Both the position numbers and the translations under genes were made by a program. The notes below the pieces were generated by a model, which saw only the letters and a list, made by a program, of their open reading frames with translations, had not been told where the DNA came from and ran no database searches. A DNA stretch of 64,000 nucleotides from NCBI GenBank assembly GCA_022843805.1, contig JALHMY010000047.1, forward strand, positions 1 to 64,000, written 5' to 3'. Of this stretch, positions 9,280 through 19,934 are shown piece after piece. The first letter of the stretch is position 1, and each line of letters opens with the position of its first letter. The DNA comes from Fuerstiella sp. (GTDB taxonomy: Bacteria; Planctomycetota; Planctomycetia; Planctomycetales; Planctomycetaceae).

Positions 9280-9490
9280 GTTTGTATCCGCAACGAACAC
9301 GCAGTCAGTTCCACAAGCCCCATCCGCCAGATCAGACCCGACCATACCCGCGGAAGATCGCGATCCATAGAAACCGACGTCTCATTCACTGCATTTCCCC
9401 ATCACACAAAGAACAGTGCTGAACAGAATATCGCAACGCTCTGATATTCGGAAATGTCTTTGACGAATGGCATCAGACACGGGCGCCCTT

Positions 9491-12214
9491 TCAAATCGTA
9501 CTGGCCGAGTAATCTTCCAGGTTCAGTTGGGGCGCCACCCCGTCGAACGGCAGACAAATCTGAAAGATGAGTCCACTTTCCCCGGTACGGTTCAACGCTC
9601 GTATTTCACCCCCATGCGCTCGAACGATTGCTCTGCAGATCGCCAGCCCAAGCCCGGCGCCTCGCGAATCCGGCTTTGCGTTCGTACCTCTCTCAAATTT
9701 CTCAAAGATCCGCAACTCATCACCGGCGGTAAGGCCCGGACCATAATCAGCCACGTCAATCACTGTCGCTGAACCCGATGTCCTCCCGACGATATCGATC
9801 GGTGTGCCGGCAGGTGTATATCGACACGCATTTTCCAGCAGATTCACCAGTACCTGTTCAATTAATACTGCATCAAACTTACCCATCAGCACTTCGGTCG
9901 GCATTTTCACATTCACAGGCCTCGATCCAATCAGGTGTTCCAGCCTTCGAAGGGACGAACCAATGACATCTTCCACAGGATGCCATTGCTTTTCGACGAA
10001 GAACTGAGAGGAGCTCACCTGAGTCAGCCGCAGCAGGTTTTCGACGAGACGGGCCAGTCGATCTGATTCGTCGAAAACCGTCTGCAGTAATTCTCGCTGT
10101 GTTTCCCCATTCATTTCCGGATTCCGCAGAATGCTGCTGGAGGCGCCCGAAATGACTGCCAGGGGTGTTCGCAGATCGTGAGAAACCGACGACAACAGTG
10201 TATTTCGCAACTGTTCCGTTTCCACTTCGACTCGTGCCGTCTGAGATTCCAGCATCAGTCGATCGCGATCCAGCGCCATCGCGATTTGTGTGGAGTAGTT
10301 CTCCAGAATCATTCGATATTCGGGCATTCGCAATTGAGTAGCATCCGGATGCCGAATCGCAAGGACGCCCACCGGGCCGTTCGGAGAAAGCAGGGGAAGG
10401 TAAAACGACTGCGCTGAAGGCAGCGTGTCCGTACCCCGCCCGGCGACCTGTGAATGATCATAGACCCACTGAGCGGCACCAATCTCTGAAGCACTGGAAA
10501 CGAACTGAATGTGCTGAGGAAGCACGGGTTGCAAATTTCCTTCAATGGGAAGCAGAATGATGGCGTCACCCCCAAGGACTTCATTGATCGCCCGCTCTGC
10601 TTCGGCGGCAATAAAATTGCGGCCGTTGATCCCTGATAGTTTGCGTCCCAGGCGGTACAGCGATTCTGCTCGCCGTTCATTGCGACGCGAAAGTTCCGCC
10701 TGGCGACGAATGCGTGCAGCCAGTGTCGAAACACTCAGCCCCACGAACAGCATCACGGCAAATGTAATCACATACTGCACGTCATCGACGACAATGGTCC
10801 GGTAAGGGGGAACGAACAGAACATCAAACAGAACGACGGCGAGTATCGAAGCAGCGACAGATTGTTTTCGTCCGCAGCGAAATGCCACAAAGACGACTCC
10901 CAGAAGATAGGTCATCACAAGATTCGCTTCGCTCAGCCCAAGCGAGTGCCAGAGAGTACTGAGACCCGTTGCGATCGCCATCACGGCCGCAGTCATCCCC
11001 CATGGCTGCCATCGAAATTCCTGCTTCACGGAAAAACGACTGGCTGGAAGCGGTTCTGCCACTCCCCGAATCACACAAACATCGATATCGCCGCTCTCGC
11101 TGATCAGACGATCCACAACCGAAGGTCGGCGAAAGAACCAGCGATTAACGGCAGGTTCTGACTTTCCGACAACAATTTTTGTCACATTACGCTGTTGTGC
11201 ATAAGCGATGGTTTCGGCGACAACATCGTCCCCGGTCAGCGCCACAGTCTCCGCTCCCAATCGTTCGGCCAGCTGCAAATTGGCGAAGAGACGGGCTCGC
11301 GCCTCAGGGGGCAATTGTCCCGTCTCAGGGGTATCAATGCTGACGGCAATCCATTCGGCATCCAGCGAATCAGCCAGACGTTTCGCGGTCCGGATTACCC
11401 TCGCCGATGTCGGGCTCGGCCCCACACCAACCAGCAGACGCTCCTGCGTGGCCCAGATATCACGAGTCGCTTTCCCAAGCCTTGCGGTTTCCACATCGGC
11501 ATGCACTCGACTTGCAGCTCGCCGAAGCGCCAGTTCACGAAGCGCACTCAGATTATCCTTCCGAAAAAAGCTCTGCAGCGCTTTGGCTGCCTGCTCCGGA
11601 ATATAGACCTTTCCTTCGCGCAGTCGCTCCAGCAGGTCGTCCGTTGAAATATCGACCAGTGCCAGTTCATCAGCCCGGTTAAACACTTCGTCCGGCACTG
11701 TTTCCCGGACAACAACTCCGCTGATCTGAGCAATCACATCGTTTAATGATTCCACATGCTGCACATTGCAGGTCGTGTGAACATCGATACCAGCGTCCAG
11801 AAGTTCTTCAATATCCTGCCAGCGACGAACATGTCGCTGCGATGGTGCATTGGTATGCGCCAGTTCATCAACCAGAATCAGCGAGGGTTTTCTTGCAAGC
11901 GCAGCATCCAGGTCAAATTCCCGCAACGTCGTACCGCGATAGGGTATCTTCAGGCATGAAAGCTGCTCCATCCCTTCCAGCAGGACCTCAGTTTCCGGTC
12001 GACCGTGCAGTTCCACGTAGCCAGCGACCACATCTGTTCCGGACGATTTCTCCCGGCGGGCGTTCTGCAGCATTGCAAACGTCTTGCCAACCCCCGCCGC
12101 ATACCCGAAATAGACTTTCAGCCGACCGCGTTTTTGATCAGATGGCTGCTGTTCACCTTCCGTTTTCAAACGGGCCAGCATTTGTTCCGGAGTCGGACGA
12201 TCGTGTTCAGGCAT
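9491..12214 (-). CDS. kdpD: KdpD potassium/turgor sensor histidine kinase
   Basis: A full-length KdpD of 907 residues. The N-terminal KdpD domain carries Walker A GYAAGVGKT (37-45) and Walker B LILVDELAHTN (112-122). A universal-stress-protein domain follows at about 252-380, then four membrane helices at about 405-500, a GAF-like region near 520-645, and the kinase core with phospho-acceptor H679 (SVSHDLRTPL) and a HATPase domain ending around 890. It senses low potassium or osmotic stress and phosphorylates KdpE. The 3' end of kdpC is 15 bp upstream, so kdpD is probably in the same transcript as the pump genes. Confidence 0.97.
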   Translation of the reverse strand: MPEHDRPTPEQMLARLKTEGEQQPSDQKRGRLKVYFGYAAGVGKTFAMLQNARREKSSGTDVVAGYVELHGRPETEVLLEGMEQLSCLKIPYRGTTLREFDLDAALARKPSLILVDELAHTNAPSQRHVRRWQDIEELLDAGIDVHTTCNVQHVESLNDVIAQISGVVVRETVPDEVFNRADELALVDISTDDLLERLREGKVYIPEQAAKALQSFFRKDNLSALRELALRRAASRVHADVETARLGKATRDIWATQERLLVGVGPSPTSARVIRTAKRLADSLDAEWIAVSIDTPETGQLPPEARARLFANLQLAERLGAETVALTGDDVVAETIAYAQQRNVTKIVVGKSEPAVNRWFFRRPSVVDRLISESGDIDVCVIRGVAEPLPASRFSVKQEFRWQPWGMTAAVMAIATGLSTLWHSLGLSEANLVMTYLLGVVFVAFRCGRKQSVAASILAVVLFDVLFVPPYRTIVVDDVQYVITFAVMLFVGLSVSTLAARIRRQAELSRRNERRAESLYRLGRKLSGINGRNFIAAEAERAINEVLGGDAIILLPIEGNLQPVLPQHIQFVSSASEIGAAQWVYDHSQVAGRGTDTLPSAQSFYLPLLSPNGPVGVLAIRHPDATQLRMPEYRMILENYSTQIAMALDRDRLMLESQTARVEVETEQLRNTLLSSVSHDLRTPLAVISGASSSILRNPEMNGETQRELLQTVFDESDRLARLVENLLRLTQVSSSQFFVEKQWHPVEDVIGSSLRRLEHLIGSRPVNVKMPTEVLMGKFDAVLIEQVLVNLLENACRYTPAGTPIDIVGRTSGSATVIDVADYGPGLTAGDELRIFEKFERGTNAKPDSRGAGLGLAICRAIVRAHGGEIRALNRTGESGLIFQICLPFDGVAPQLNLEDYSASTI

Positions 12215-12229
12215 CGAGTTCTTCGACCT

Positions 12230-12790
12230 TTACTTGCTCAGGTGATCCAGTTTCAGGTTTAACTCCAGCACGTTCACAAGCGGTTCAGCGCCGAATCCCG
12301 GGAACACAGGCTGATATCGTGTTTCTCCGATCAGCTGAATCAGATCTTCAGTCGAAACACGCCTTGCATCGGCAACCCTGCCTGCCTGCATTGTCGCCGA
12401 TTCGACAGTAATATGAGGGTCCAGTCCAGATCCCGATGTCGTTACCAGATCCGCAGTCACCAGTTCTCCTTCAGCCAGACGCAGTCGGCCAATGATCTCG
12501 GACGCGCGTTCTGTAATCAACCGGTTTGCAGGCGACAGATTGCTGCCGCCGGAAGCACTGGCGCTGTAGTCAACTGCTGATGGACGCGGCCAGAAGTATT
12601 CCGGTCTGCTGAAAGACTGTGCCAGCAGCGTCGACCCGACAATCGTCCCGTCGGCAGAAACGATCAGACTGCCGTGCCGAGCCTCAGGCGCAGCCACGCA
12701 GGCAAATCCCAGGATGACTGCCGGATAGGCGGCCGAACAGACAATCAGAGAAAGCACACACAGACGAAGTGAAGAAACGAGATAATTCAT
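12230..12790 (-). CDS. kdpC: KdpC subunit of potassium-transporting ATPase
   Basis: A 186-residue KdpC, the periplasm-facing single-helix subunit that stabilises the Kdp complex. One N-terminal membrane helix (LCVLSLIVCSAAYPAVILG) is followed by the family motifs GSTLLAQSF, FWPRPSA, NLSPANR and the C-terminal SGSGLDPHIT. The start at MNYLVSSLR is chosen because the earlier in-frame ATG at 12832 adds an unrelated hydrophilic stretch. It lies 45 bp after kdpB and 15 bp before kdpD. Confidence 0.96.
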   Translation of the reverse strand: MNYLVSSLRLCVLSLIVCSAAYPAVILGFACVAAPEARHGSLIVSADGTIVGSTLLAQSFSRPEYFWPRPSAVDYSASASGGSNLSPANRLITERASEIIGRLRLAEGELVTADLVTTSGSGLDPHITVESATMQAGRVADARRVSTEDLIQLIGETRYQPVFPGFGAEPLVNVLELNLKLDHLSK

Positions 12791-12835
12791 GAGCGTTCCA
12801 CCGGATGCGATTTGAAGCTGTCCTGAGCACAAGAT

Positions 12836-14920
12836 CTATACGAAGCCAAGAGTAACGAGTGCCAGATCGATCAGCCTGATGCCAGCAAAAGGAACGACCA
12901 GCCCGCCGAGGCCATAAACAAGCAGGTTCTGTCGCAACAGAGAGTCGGCTCCAACCGGCTGATATTTCACTCCGCGAATCGCCACAGGGATCAGGCATGG
13001 AATCACGATCGCATTAAAGATAACAGCCGACAGGATCGCACTGCGGGGAGTCGCAAGATTCATCAGGTTCAGAACGGCCAGCTGCGGCAGAGCTGCCATG
13101 AAAATGGCCGGTATGATAGCGAAATACTTGGCAACATCGTTGGCTACGCTGAAGGTCGTGAGCGCCCCGCGTGTCATCAGCATCTGTTTACCAATGGAAA
13201 CCACGCTGATCAGCTTTGTGGGATTCGAATCGAGGTCGACCATGTTGCCAGCTTCCCGGGCCGCCTGTGTTCCGGTATTCATGGCAACAGCAACATCGGC
13301 CTGAGCCAGAGCGGGTGCGTCATTTGTTCCGTCGCCTGTCATCGCCACCAGATGACCTTCATGCTGATATTGTCTGATCAGAGCAAGTTTTGCTTCCGGA
13401 GTCGCCTCGGCAAGAAAATCGTCGACGCCTGCTTCAGCAGCGATTGCGGCCGCCGTTTTGGGATTGTCGCCGGTAATCATGACCGTCCGAATCCCCATCT
13501 GCCGCAACTCTCCGAATCGTTCCTTAATGCCGCCTTTAACAATATCCTTCAGAAAGATCGCACCCAGGACCCGCGAATTCTCGGCAACAACCAGCGGCGT
13601 TCCACCCGCTCGCGAAATGGCGTCCACGTCGTTTCGAACACACTGGGGCAGGGTACCTCCCTGCTGAGAAACGAATTGAGAAATTGCATCAACCGATCCC
13701 TTTCGGATTTGCCGATCTCCAAGATTCACTCCGCTCATCCGCGTTCGAGCAGAAAACGGGACGAATTCGGCATGTGCGTGTTCCATTTCCCGCCCGCGAA
13801 TGTTGAACCGCGTTTTGGCGAGTACCACGATGCTGCGTCCTTCTGCTGTTTCATCTGTCAGAGAAGAAAGCTGAGCGCGATCGGCCAGCTCCCTTTCCTC
13901 CACACCTTCGGCTGCCCGAAATTCGCTGGCCTGTCTGTTACCGAGCGTAATGGTTCCGGTCTTGTCCAGCAGCAAAATGTCCACATCACCGGCTGCCTCA
14001 ACCGCTCGACCCGACATGGCCATTACATTGGACTGGCTGAGTCTGGCCATTCCTGCAATACCAATGGCCGGGAGAAGAGCGCCGATTGTCGTGGGAATAA
14101 GACAAACCAGAAGCGCGATCAGAGTGGGAACATCGATTGTGACGTCGAAATAGCGGGCAATCGGATAGAGTGTTGTGCAGACCATTAAGAACACGAGAGT
14201 GAAACCGGCCAGTACAATTGTGAGTGCAATCTCATTCGGTGTTTTTCCGCGTTCGGCACCTTCCACCATCGCAATCATTCGATCGAGGAAGCTTTCGCCT
14301 GGTTTTGCCGTAACACGAATCACCAGAAAATCCGACAGCACTCTCGTTCCTCCTGTCACCGCCGATCGATCACCACCGCTCTCACGAATGACCGGAGCAC
14401 TTTCACCCGTAATCGCCGACTCATCAACCGACGCGACTCCTTCGATGACCTCGCCATCCGTGGGAATTGGCTCTCCGGCGCTCACCAGAATTTCATCCCC
14501 CTGACGCAGCAGGGACGCGAGCACATCTTCAGTCGTGCGTTGCTCCCGATCCACCATGCGATGGGCGGTCACATCCTTTCGGGCAGAACGAAGACTGTTT
14601 GCCTGCGCTCGGCCACGCGCCTCGGCAACCGCTTCGGCGAAGTTACCAAACCAGACGGTCAGCCAGAGCCAGACGGAAATGGTGAAGAAATAGAACTTGT
14701 CAGCACTGCCGCTGATGATGGCTGCTACGGTCACCAGCGACGTCAGACCAGCGCCAAGCTCCGACACAAACATGACGGGGTTCCTGGCCATTGTACGCGG
14801 ACTGAGCATTCTCACGGCCTGCCACAGTGAAGGTGCCAGCATTTGTGCCGTGAACAGCGAACTTCTCTGGGAAGTCGCGGCATGCTGCAAATCTGAGCCA
14901 ATTCGTGTCTGCTGATTCAT
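12836..14920 (-). CDS. kdpB: KdpB, P-type ATPase catalytic subunit
   Basis: The 694-residue catalytic subunit of the Kdp potassium pump. It shows TGESAPV in the actuator domain, the phosphorylation site DKTGTIT (aspartate near residue 319), GGTPLVV in the nucleotide-binding domain, and [11 protein letters not shown] in the phosphorylation domain. The seven-helix P-type layout is present. The start [11 protein letters not shown] fits the family; 23 further residues are available upstream but have no support. It lies between kdpA and kdpC, all on the minus strand. Confidence 0.97.
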   Translation of the reverse strand: MNQQTRIGSDLQHAATSQRSSLFTAQMLAPSLWQAVRMLSPRTMARNPVMFVSELGAGLTSLVTVAAIISGSADKFYFFTISVWLWLTVWFGNFAEAVAEARGRAQANSLRSARKDVTAHRMVDREQRTTEDVLASLLRQGDEILVSAGEPIPTDGEVIEGVASVDESAITGESAPVIRESGGDRSAVTGGTRVLSDFLVIRVTAKPGESFLDRMIAMVEGAERGKTPNEIALTIVLAGFTLVFLMVCTTLYPIARYFDVTIDVPTLIALLVCLIPTTIGALLPAIGIAGMARLSQSNVMAMSGRAVEAAGDVDILLLDKTGTITLGNRQASEFRAAEGVEERELADRAQLSSLTDETAEGRSIVVLAKTRFNIRGREMEHAHAEFVPFSARTRMSGVNLGDRQIRKGSVDAISQFVSQQGGTLPQCVRNDVDAISRAGGTPLVVAENSRVLGAIFLKDIVKGGIKERFGELRQMGIRTVMITGDNPKTAAAIAAEAGVDDFLAEATPEAKLALIRQYQHEGHLVAMTGDGTNDAPALAQADVAVAMNTGTQAAREAGNMVDLDSNPTKLISVVSIGKQMLMTRGALTTFSVANDVAKYFAIIPAIFMAALPQLAVLNLMNLATPRSAILSAVIFNAIVIPCLIPVAIRGVKYQPVGADSLLRQNLLVYGLGGLVVPFAGIRLIDLALVTLGFV

Positions 14921-14991
14921 GAATTCCAAATCCTTTGACCACACCGGAAGAAGTGCAGAATCCGATACAAGTGCGGAACAGCCCGGCATTC

Positions 14992-16659
14992 TCAGCCACC
15001 GAGCTGTTCGGCGACTGGCCCCAGAACGGCCATTGGCAGGAACTGAAGCGCCCCGATGATCAGAACAGTTCCGATCAGAACAATGCCGAACAGCCCGGTA
15101 TCAGTACGAAACGTGCCGGCCGTTTCGGGAGTTGCCCGCTTTGCTGCCAGCTTTCCCACAATAGCCAGTGGAGCGATCATCGGAACAAAACGGCCGAGCA
15201 GCATCACCAGTCCGGTTGCAATGTTCCATGGGACGGTATTGTCCCCCAGTCCTTCAAACCCCGAACCGTTATTCGCCGCGGCAGAACTGAACTCGTACAG
15301 TATTTCACTGAACCCGTGACTTCCGGGATCCTGTGTTGCGGAGGCACCCCACGAAGTTGATGCGAACAGTGCCGTGCCACCCAGAATGAGTGCCGGATGG
15401 ACAAGAAGAGCGATCAGCACGAGCTTCATTTCTTTGGCCTCCACTTTGCGAGTCAGGTACTCGGGAGTTCGGCCGACCATCATGCCGGCAAGAAACACTC
15501 CGGTGATCACAAAAAGAAACATGTTGATCAGTCCGACTCCCACACCTCCGAAAATGACGTTCAGCCACATAGCGGACAACGGAACCAGGCCTGTCAGCGG
15601 GTTCAAACTGTCATGCATTGCATTGACGCTGCCATTGCTGGTTGAAGTCGTTGATACCGCCCATGTGGCTGCCGCGGCCGATCCGAATCGCAGCTCTTTT
15701 CCCTCAAGGTTCATTGACGAAGCAACCGGCAATGATGCGAGCGAACGGGTCGGTGCCGACTCCAAAACACATCCGATTCCGACAGAGCTTACATAAAGCA
15801 GCAGCATAACGCCGAAAATCACAGCCGCATGTTTCATGCGGCCGGTGATACGACCGAACATCCAGACGGTCGCCATGGAAAGCTGAAGAATTGCCATCGT
15901 TTCCAGCACATTGGACCAGAATGTCGGATTCTCGAAGGGATGGGCGCTGTTTGGCCCAAAGTATCCTCCACCATTCGTGCCAGCCTGTTTGATCGCAACA
16001 AAGGCTGCAACCGGTCCACGGGCGATCGTTTGAGCATCTCCCTCCAGTGTCGTGGCCACCGCAGCACCTTCCATCGTCATTGGAACACCGCACAGGACCA
16101 GAAGGCAGGCAGTTATGATGGAAAGTGGCAGCAGGATCAGTCCCGTTGCTCGCCAGATGTCCTGAAAGCAGTTTCCGAAATCTGTCCGACCCGCCAGCCC
16201 CCGGGACAACGCGGTGGCGGCGGCGATCCCCGTGGCCGCACTCACAAACTGCAGCCACATCAGTCCGAACAGCTGTGAAAAATAACTCATCGAGACTTCG
16301 CCCGAATAGTGCTGCAGGTTCGTGTTCGTCGTGAAACTGACGGCCGTGCAGAATGCAAGGCTCGGTTCCAGAGAAGTTTTTCCATCCGGGTTCAGAGGAT
16401 GCCATTGCTGAGTCAGCAGGATGGCATAGAGAACAACGAACATCAGTATGTTAAACGTCAGCATCGAACGACAATACTGCTGCCAGGACTGGCCGGTTTT
16501 GGCAGCATGTCCCAGGAATGCCGCACATGCCGATTCATAGCGGCTTCTGATCGGGCCGCACGAAACCGGATCCATCGCATACACCAGATATCGCCCCAGC
16601 GGCCATGACAGGCCGACGGTCACAATGACCACAAATACGGGCAGAAAATACTCAGACAT
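14992..16659 (-). CDS. kdpA: KdpA, potassium-binding subunit
   Basis: A 555-residue channel-like subunit that selects and translocates potassium in the Kdp complex. It has the ten or so hydrophobic segments of the family and its selectivity-loop motifs: [28 protein letters not shown], and [12 protein letters not shown]. It is followed by kdpB after about 70 bp and preceded by kdpF by 13 bp. Confidence 0.97.
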   Translation of the reverse strand: MSEYFLPVFVVIVTVGLSWPLGRYLVYAMDPVSCGPIRSRYESACAAFLGHAAKTGQSWQQYCRSMLTFNILMFVVLYAILLTQQWHPLNPDGKTSLEPSLAFCTAVSFTTNTNLQHYSGEVSMSYFSQLFGLMWLQFVSAATGIAAATALSRGLAGRTDFGNCFQDIWRATGLILLPLSIITACLLVLCGVPMTMEGAAVATTLEGDAQTIARGPVAAFVAIKQAGTNGGGYFGPNSAHPFENPTFWSNVLETMAILQLSMATVWMFGRITGRMKHAAVIFGVMLLLYVSSVGIGCVLESAPTRSLASLPVASSMNLEGKELRFGSAAAATWAVSTTSTSNGSVNAMHDSLNPLTGLVPLSAMWLNVIFGGVGVGLINMFLFVITGVFLAGMMVGRTPEYLTRKVEAKEMKLVLIALLVHPALILGGTALFASTSWGASATQDPGSHGFSEILYEFSSAAANNGSGFEGLGDNTVPWNIATGLVMLLGRFVPMIAPLAIVGKLAAKRATPETAGTFRTDTGLFGIVLIGTVLIIGALQFLPMAVLGPVAEQLGG

Positions 16660-16672
16660 GGCAACTCAACGC

Positions 16673-16765
16673 TCAGAATTTTTCGGGAAACAAAATCACA
16701 TAACTCAGATACGCACATGCAAAGACAGTCGTCAGTACGACCACTGTGTTGATGATCAAGGTCAT
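16673..16765 (-). CDS. kdpF: KdpF small membrane subunit
   Basis: A 30-residue single-helix protein (MTLIINTVVVLTTV... ending YVILFPEKF). The terminal hydrophobic-hydrophobic-PEKF pattern is characteristic of KdpF, which stabilises the KdpABC complex. It has a plausible Shine-Dalgarno (GAAAGGG) about 7 bases upstream and sits 13 bp before kdpA, the standard position. Confidence 0.88.
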   Translation of the reverse strand: MTLIINTVVVLTTVFACAYLSYVILFPEKF

Positions 16766-16776
16766 GGGATGCCCTT

Positions 16777-16896
16777 TCAGATCTTCTCGCAAAGCCAAAC
16801 AAACCCGAAGAACAGGGCGAACACGCTCAAACCCGTCGACAGCAGAATCCACACCATTGGTTTGCACCCGGAGAAGGAATTTAAAAACTCAGTCAT
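16777..16896 (-). CDS. Small membrane protein upstream of kdpF
   Basis: A 39-residue reading frame whose stop lies 11 bp before the kdpF start. It begins MTEFLNSFSGCKPM and continues as a single strongly hydrophobic helix (WILLSTGLSVFALFFGF) ending WLCEKI. A GGTGAG sequence sits at an acceptable distance upstream. The size, one helix and fixed place before kdpF suggest a further small subunit or regulator of the Kdp complex. From memory, short single-helix ORFs ending in a Cys-acidic-basic-aliphatic pattern are found before kdpF in several phyla. No function is established. Confidence 0.6.
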   Translation of the reverse strand: MTEFLNSFSGCKPMVWILLSTGLSVFALFFGFVWLCEKI

Positions 16897-17052
16897 GGGC
16901 ATCTCACCGATGCCGCATTCATTTTAACGGCTGGCATATCAGGGAGGTGTCAGAAGGTGATTTGATCGTATCAGGATTTCATCAGGATCGCGGTGAGTGA
17001 CAATCACATTGGCCACCATGAGCTTGTGGGGGCGGCGTGACGCGATAAGACG

Positions 17053-17209
17053 CCCACGAGCTTGCCTCGTGGGTTTACCTCGCCTTTGCGCCAGGCGGAG
17101 TTCCCGTCAAACAACCGCGTTCCGCAGGCTCGTCCCTGGCGCAGAGGCCCTGCGAGCCCACGAGGCGAGCTCGTGGGGGTGGTGGGGGTGGGGGTGGTGG
17201 GGGTGGTGG
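17053..17209. repeat. Twin hairpins and a G-run in a gene-free gap
   Basis: The gap 16897-17286 has no credible gene. It holds two perfect 8-bp-stem, 5-base-loop hairpins with the same stem (cccacgag/ctcgtggg) at 17053-17073 and 17157-17177, 104 bp apart. A run of G-blocks separated by single T's (17175-17209) directly overlaps the end of the second hairpin. The G-run has several blocks of five G's and could form a G-quadruplex on the plus strand. The kdp promoter should lie at the 16900-16990 end of this gap; the 3' end of the nucleotidyltransferase is on the other side. Confidence 0.75.
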
Positions 17210-17286
17210 ACGCGACTAGCCGCCCATAAGCTTGCCTCGCTCACCCTCCCCAAAACTTCGTTTGGGGCAGGGCGGTTTACTCACGA

Positions 17287-17928
17287 TCATTTCAGATCGT
17301 TGTCACGCTGTGCCCCCAGTTCAAATTCATAGTCCTTCGGATAATTCATACTCCGCAGGATCGCGGAATGCTTCCACGGAACTTCACGAATTCGTTCCGG
17401 AAAAGCCATGAGCAGGCCTCGCAGGCCGCTGTCGTCAAATCGCGTCAGGACGTCGTCCCGAAAGCAGCTGCCAAACAACAGTGGATGACCTCGCTCTCCA
17501 TTGTAAGTGGGCACAAGTATTGCGTCGCGGTTTGCATCATCAGAATTGAATTCAGAAATCAGCGCAGCAACCACTTCCGAACTGATGGAGGGCTGATCTC
17601 CCAGGGCAATCAGGAAGCCGCGGGACTTCGGTGATGCGGCGAGCAGACCGCAGCGGACGGAAGACAGCATGCCCGACTGATAGCCAGAATTGAAGACAAC
17701 CGTCGCGGGTGTGATCTTTGCCGCTAAATTTTTCGCCGACATGCCTTTCAACAGTGCGTCAACGACTTCACTGCGGTGTCCTGTCACTGCCAGAATTTCG
17801 TCGGCACCTCCTTCTGCAAGCACTCCGACGATATGTTCAATGACTGTGCCTTCCCCCCAGGGAAGCGCAACTTTTTGAGTGCCCATGCGCCGACTTTCGC
17901 CTGCACACAGGACAATCGCTGAAATCAT
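17287..17928 (-). CDS. MobA/MocA-like molybdenum cofactor nucleotidyltransferase
   Basis: A 213-residue NTP-transferase-fold protein with the signature LCAGESRRMGTQK near residue 6 and a second block ALGDQPSIS. These fit the MocA/MobA family, which adds CMP or GMP to molybdopterin. MocA (CTP-using) serves xanthine-dehydrogenase-type enzymes, so the MCD form is the more likely product given the hydroxylase genes nearby. Its start overlaps the stop of xdhC by 4 bp (ATGA), so the two are translationally coupled. A generic nucleotidyltransferase is the alternative. Confidence 0.82.
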   Translation of the reverse strand: MISAIVLCAGESRRMGTQKVALPWGEGTVIEHIVGVLAEGGADEILAVTGHRSEVVDALLKGMSAKNLAAKITPATVVFNSGYQSGMLSSVRCGLLAASPKSRGFLIALGDQPSISSEVVAALISEFNSDDANRDAILVPTYNGERGHPLLFGSCFRDDVLTRFDDSGLRGLLMAFPERIREVPWKHSAILRSMNYPKDYEFELGAQRDNDLK

Positions 17929-18761
17929 GTCTGCACCAGCTGAGCGGCGGTTTGCCATGGGCGGACCCATGCATCACGGCACTGGATCAGCTCGGCCGTG
18001 ACACTGATCGCAATTTCGCCCGGCTGATTCGAACCCAGTTTCAAACCGATCGGGCATCGAAATGACTGAGCGGTATCATCCGGTATACCGGAGGCAGTCA
18101 GTTCACGCACGAGCACTTTTCGCTTGGCCTGACTGCCGATCACTCCCAGATAGGGCAGGGCGAGGTCGCTCTGCATAATTGCTTCCAGAATGGGGCGATC
18201 CGTCCTGTGCCCCATAGTCATGCATAGAACAAAGTCTGTCGGACGGATATGCTGCACCTCGGCCGCCATGTCGTCTGTCTGAATCTTAATCAGGCGGGGA
18301 GAATTCGGGAGCAGGTCCAGCCACTGGCGGCGAGGATCAATGCAGGTGACTCGACAATGCAGACTCAGCAGACAACTCACCAGCGCCTGCGCCACATGTC
18401 CGGCACCAAACAGGACAATATGCCAGTCATGCAGGTTGTAAGCTTCGAAGTACAGCTTAACAACACCACCACATGTCATCCCCACATCGCGCTGCAGATT
18501 CCATTCAACGAGTGACGGCTGATCGTCACGTCGGTCGGCCAGCATCTCGCTGACATGCTGCAATGCCTTCAGTTCAACTCGCCCCCCGCCAATCGTTCCA
18601 AACAGCAGTCCATCAGTTCCAACCAGCATTTTGCTGCCCGCGTCCTGAGGAGTACTGCCGATGGCCTGCACCAGAGTCACGCAGACAAAGGGTTGCCCGG
18701 TTCGGCTGAGCTCAGCGAGTTTTTCAATGAATCCGTGTGGTATAGCCATAAATTTCGTCAC
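17925..18761 (-). CDS. XdhC/CoxI family molybdenum hydroxylase maturation factor
   Basis: A 278-residue XdhC/CoxI protein. The N-terminal domain carries GSTPQDAGSKMLV and GTIGGGRVE, both hallmark motifs; the C-terminal Rossmann-like domain begins with VLFGAGHVAQAL. XdhC binds molybdenum cofactor, supports its sulfuration and inserts it into the large subunit of xanthine-dehydrogenase-family enzymes (E. coli PaoD is a relative). It is divergent from the DUF1326 gene and the hydroxylase genes to its right, so it very probably matures that enzyme. Confidence 0.92.
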   Translation of the reverse strand: MTKFMAIPHGFIEKLAELSRTGQPFVCVTLVQAIGSTPQDAGSKMLVGTDGLLFGTIGGGRVELKALQHVSEMLADRRDDQPSLVEWNLQRDVGMTCGGVVKLYFEAYNLHDWHIVLFGAGHVAQALVSCLLSLHCRVTCIDPRRQWLDLLPNSPRLIKIQTDDMAAEVQHIRPTDFVLCMTMGHRTDRPILEAIMQSDLALPYLGVIGSQAKRKVLVRELTASGIPDDTAQSFRCPIGLKLGSNQPGEIAISVTAELIQCRDAWVRPWQTAAQLVQT

Positions 18762-18967
18762 TCGGCGTCTTCTGAAATCAGCAGTTGCTGGAATTCCCGG
18801 AAGTCGATGAATTCGAGTTCTACCGGGAAAATGTTCAGCATTCCAGCAGAAAGCATTGTTGAGTGCTCAGAGTTTCTGCTGGACCCTGAATTTTTCAACA
18901 TTAGAATGTTCAGGCTGGATCAATCCCGGCTGAATCAACCCGGCTGAATGTAAGGAGAGTTAGAAAC

Positions 18968-19849
18968 ATGATCACTTCCGCGAAATTCGCTGCCTCAGCA
19001 CCTGCCGCTCGTCGGACACCTGCCATCTGGCGAACGATTCTGAGTTCCGGCCTGTTCGTTCCGGCGATCGTAACGGGAATGTTGTTCGGTTCCGGATTCT
19101 CTTCGTCGGCGAGTGTATCAGCGAATGACAACTCAACGACGGCGGAGAAGGGTGATACCGACAGGGAATCAGTCAGTAGAATATCGGACTCGGGAAACGC
19201 GGAAGCGGCTGCCATTGAATATCTTTCAGGGCATTATCTGGAAACTCGAACGTGTCAGGTTTACACGGGCCCCTGCTTTGCCAATGGTGAAACCGGGCTT
19301 ACAGGCAGAGAAGCCATCATGGCCTGGAATATTCAGGAAGGTAAATATCTGGGTGTGGATCTGACAGGCCTGAAAGTTGTCATGGCGGTGCAGGGCACGC
19401 AGACGCTCGGACATGGCGGCCTTCAGGATGCGAAAGAACTACGATCCGTGATCTATGTTGATGAAACTGCCGACGCTCGTCAGCATCAGGCACTCGTGGA
19501 TTTTGCAAAAGCCAGTGCAGCCCATACCAGCCACACAGTTGTTCGAATCTCCAGTGTTCCGATCGAGATGTCTCTGAACGAGTTTAAGCTTCAGGGTCGG
19601 CTGGATGTGGGACGTGACGTTCAGCTGATCACTCGAAAAGCCGGGCTTGCCGACTGTATCTGTTCCAACGAAACGGCCTTTTATCCGCCGCTGACTAAAG
19701 TAGAAAACTTCGCTCCCGGAGTCACCACCGTGGGCGAATTTCATGGCCGCGGACTGGGAGTCAGCTGGTCGACACCGGAAAGCCGCAGCTCGTTTATGGC
19801 CACCTTCAGTACGCAGCCAAAGGTGCTTCAGGCCAGCACCGGCAAATGA
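18968..19849 (+). CDS. DUF1326 domain protein
   Basis: A 293-residue protein. An N-terminal hydrophobic segment at about 22-50 looks like a signal peptide or anchor. From about residue 80 comes a DUF1326 domain, recognised by CQVYTGPCFANGE, TGREAIMAW and GVDLTGLKVV. The family has no assigned function. Its conserved cysteine pair is retained, and an extra CICSNE motif occurs near residue 229. It opens the plus-strand run that leads to the molybdenum hydroxylase, but gaps of 85, 51 and 238 bp to the following genes make operon membership uncertain. Confidence 0.82.
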   Translation: MITSAKFAASAPAARRTPAIWRTILSSGLFVPAIVTGMLFGSGFSSSASVSANDNSTTAEKGDTDRESVSRISDSGNAEAAAIEYLSGHYLETRTCQVYTGPCFANGETGLTGREAIMAWNIQEGKYLGVDLTGLKVVMAVQGTQTLGHGGLQDAKELRSVIYVDETADARQHQALVDFAKASAAHTSHTVVRISSVPIEMSLNEFKLQGRLDVGRDVQLITRKAGLADCICSNETAFYPPLTKVENFAPGVTTVGEFHGRGLGVSWSTPESRSSFMATFSTQPKVLQASTGK

Positions 19850-19934
19850 CGAGTACGGTGATTGATGTCCGGCCGCGGAGTTGCCGCATTAGGGATTTTG
19901 AGAAACTATCCTCTGCAGAAAGCAGGAGCAATCA

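Noticed and set aside
13352-14188. 278-codon open frame on the plus strand
   Set aside because: Lies antisense inside kdpB, which has complete P-type ATPase motifs. The plus-strand translation resembles no protein family.
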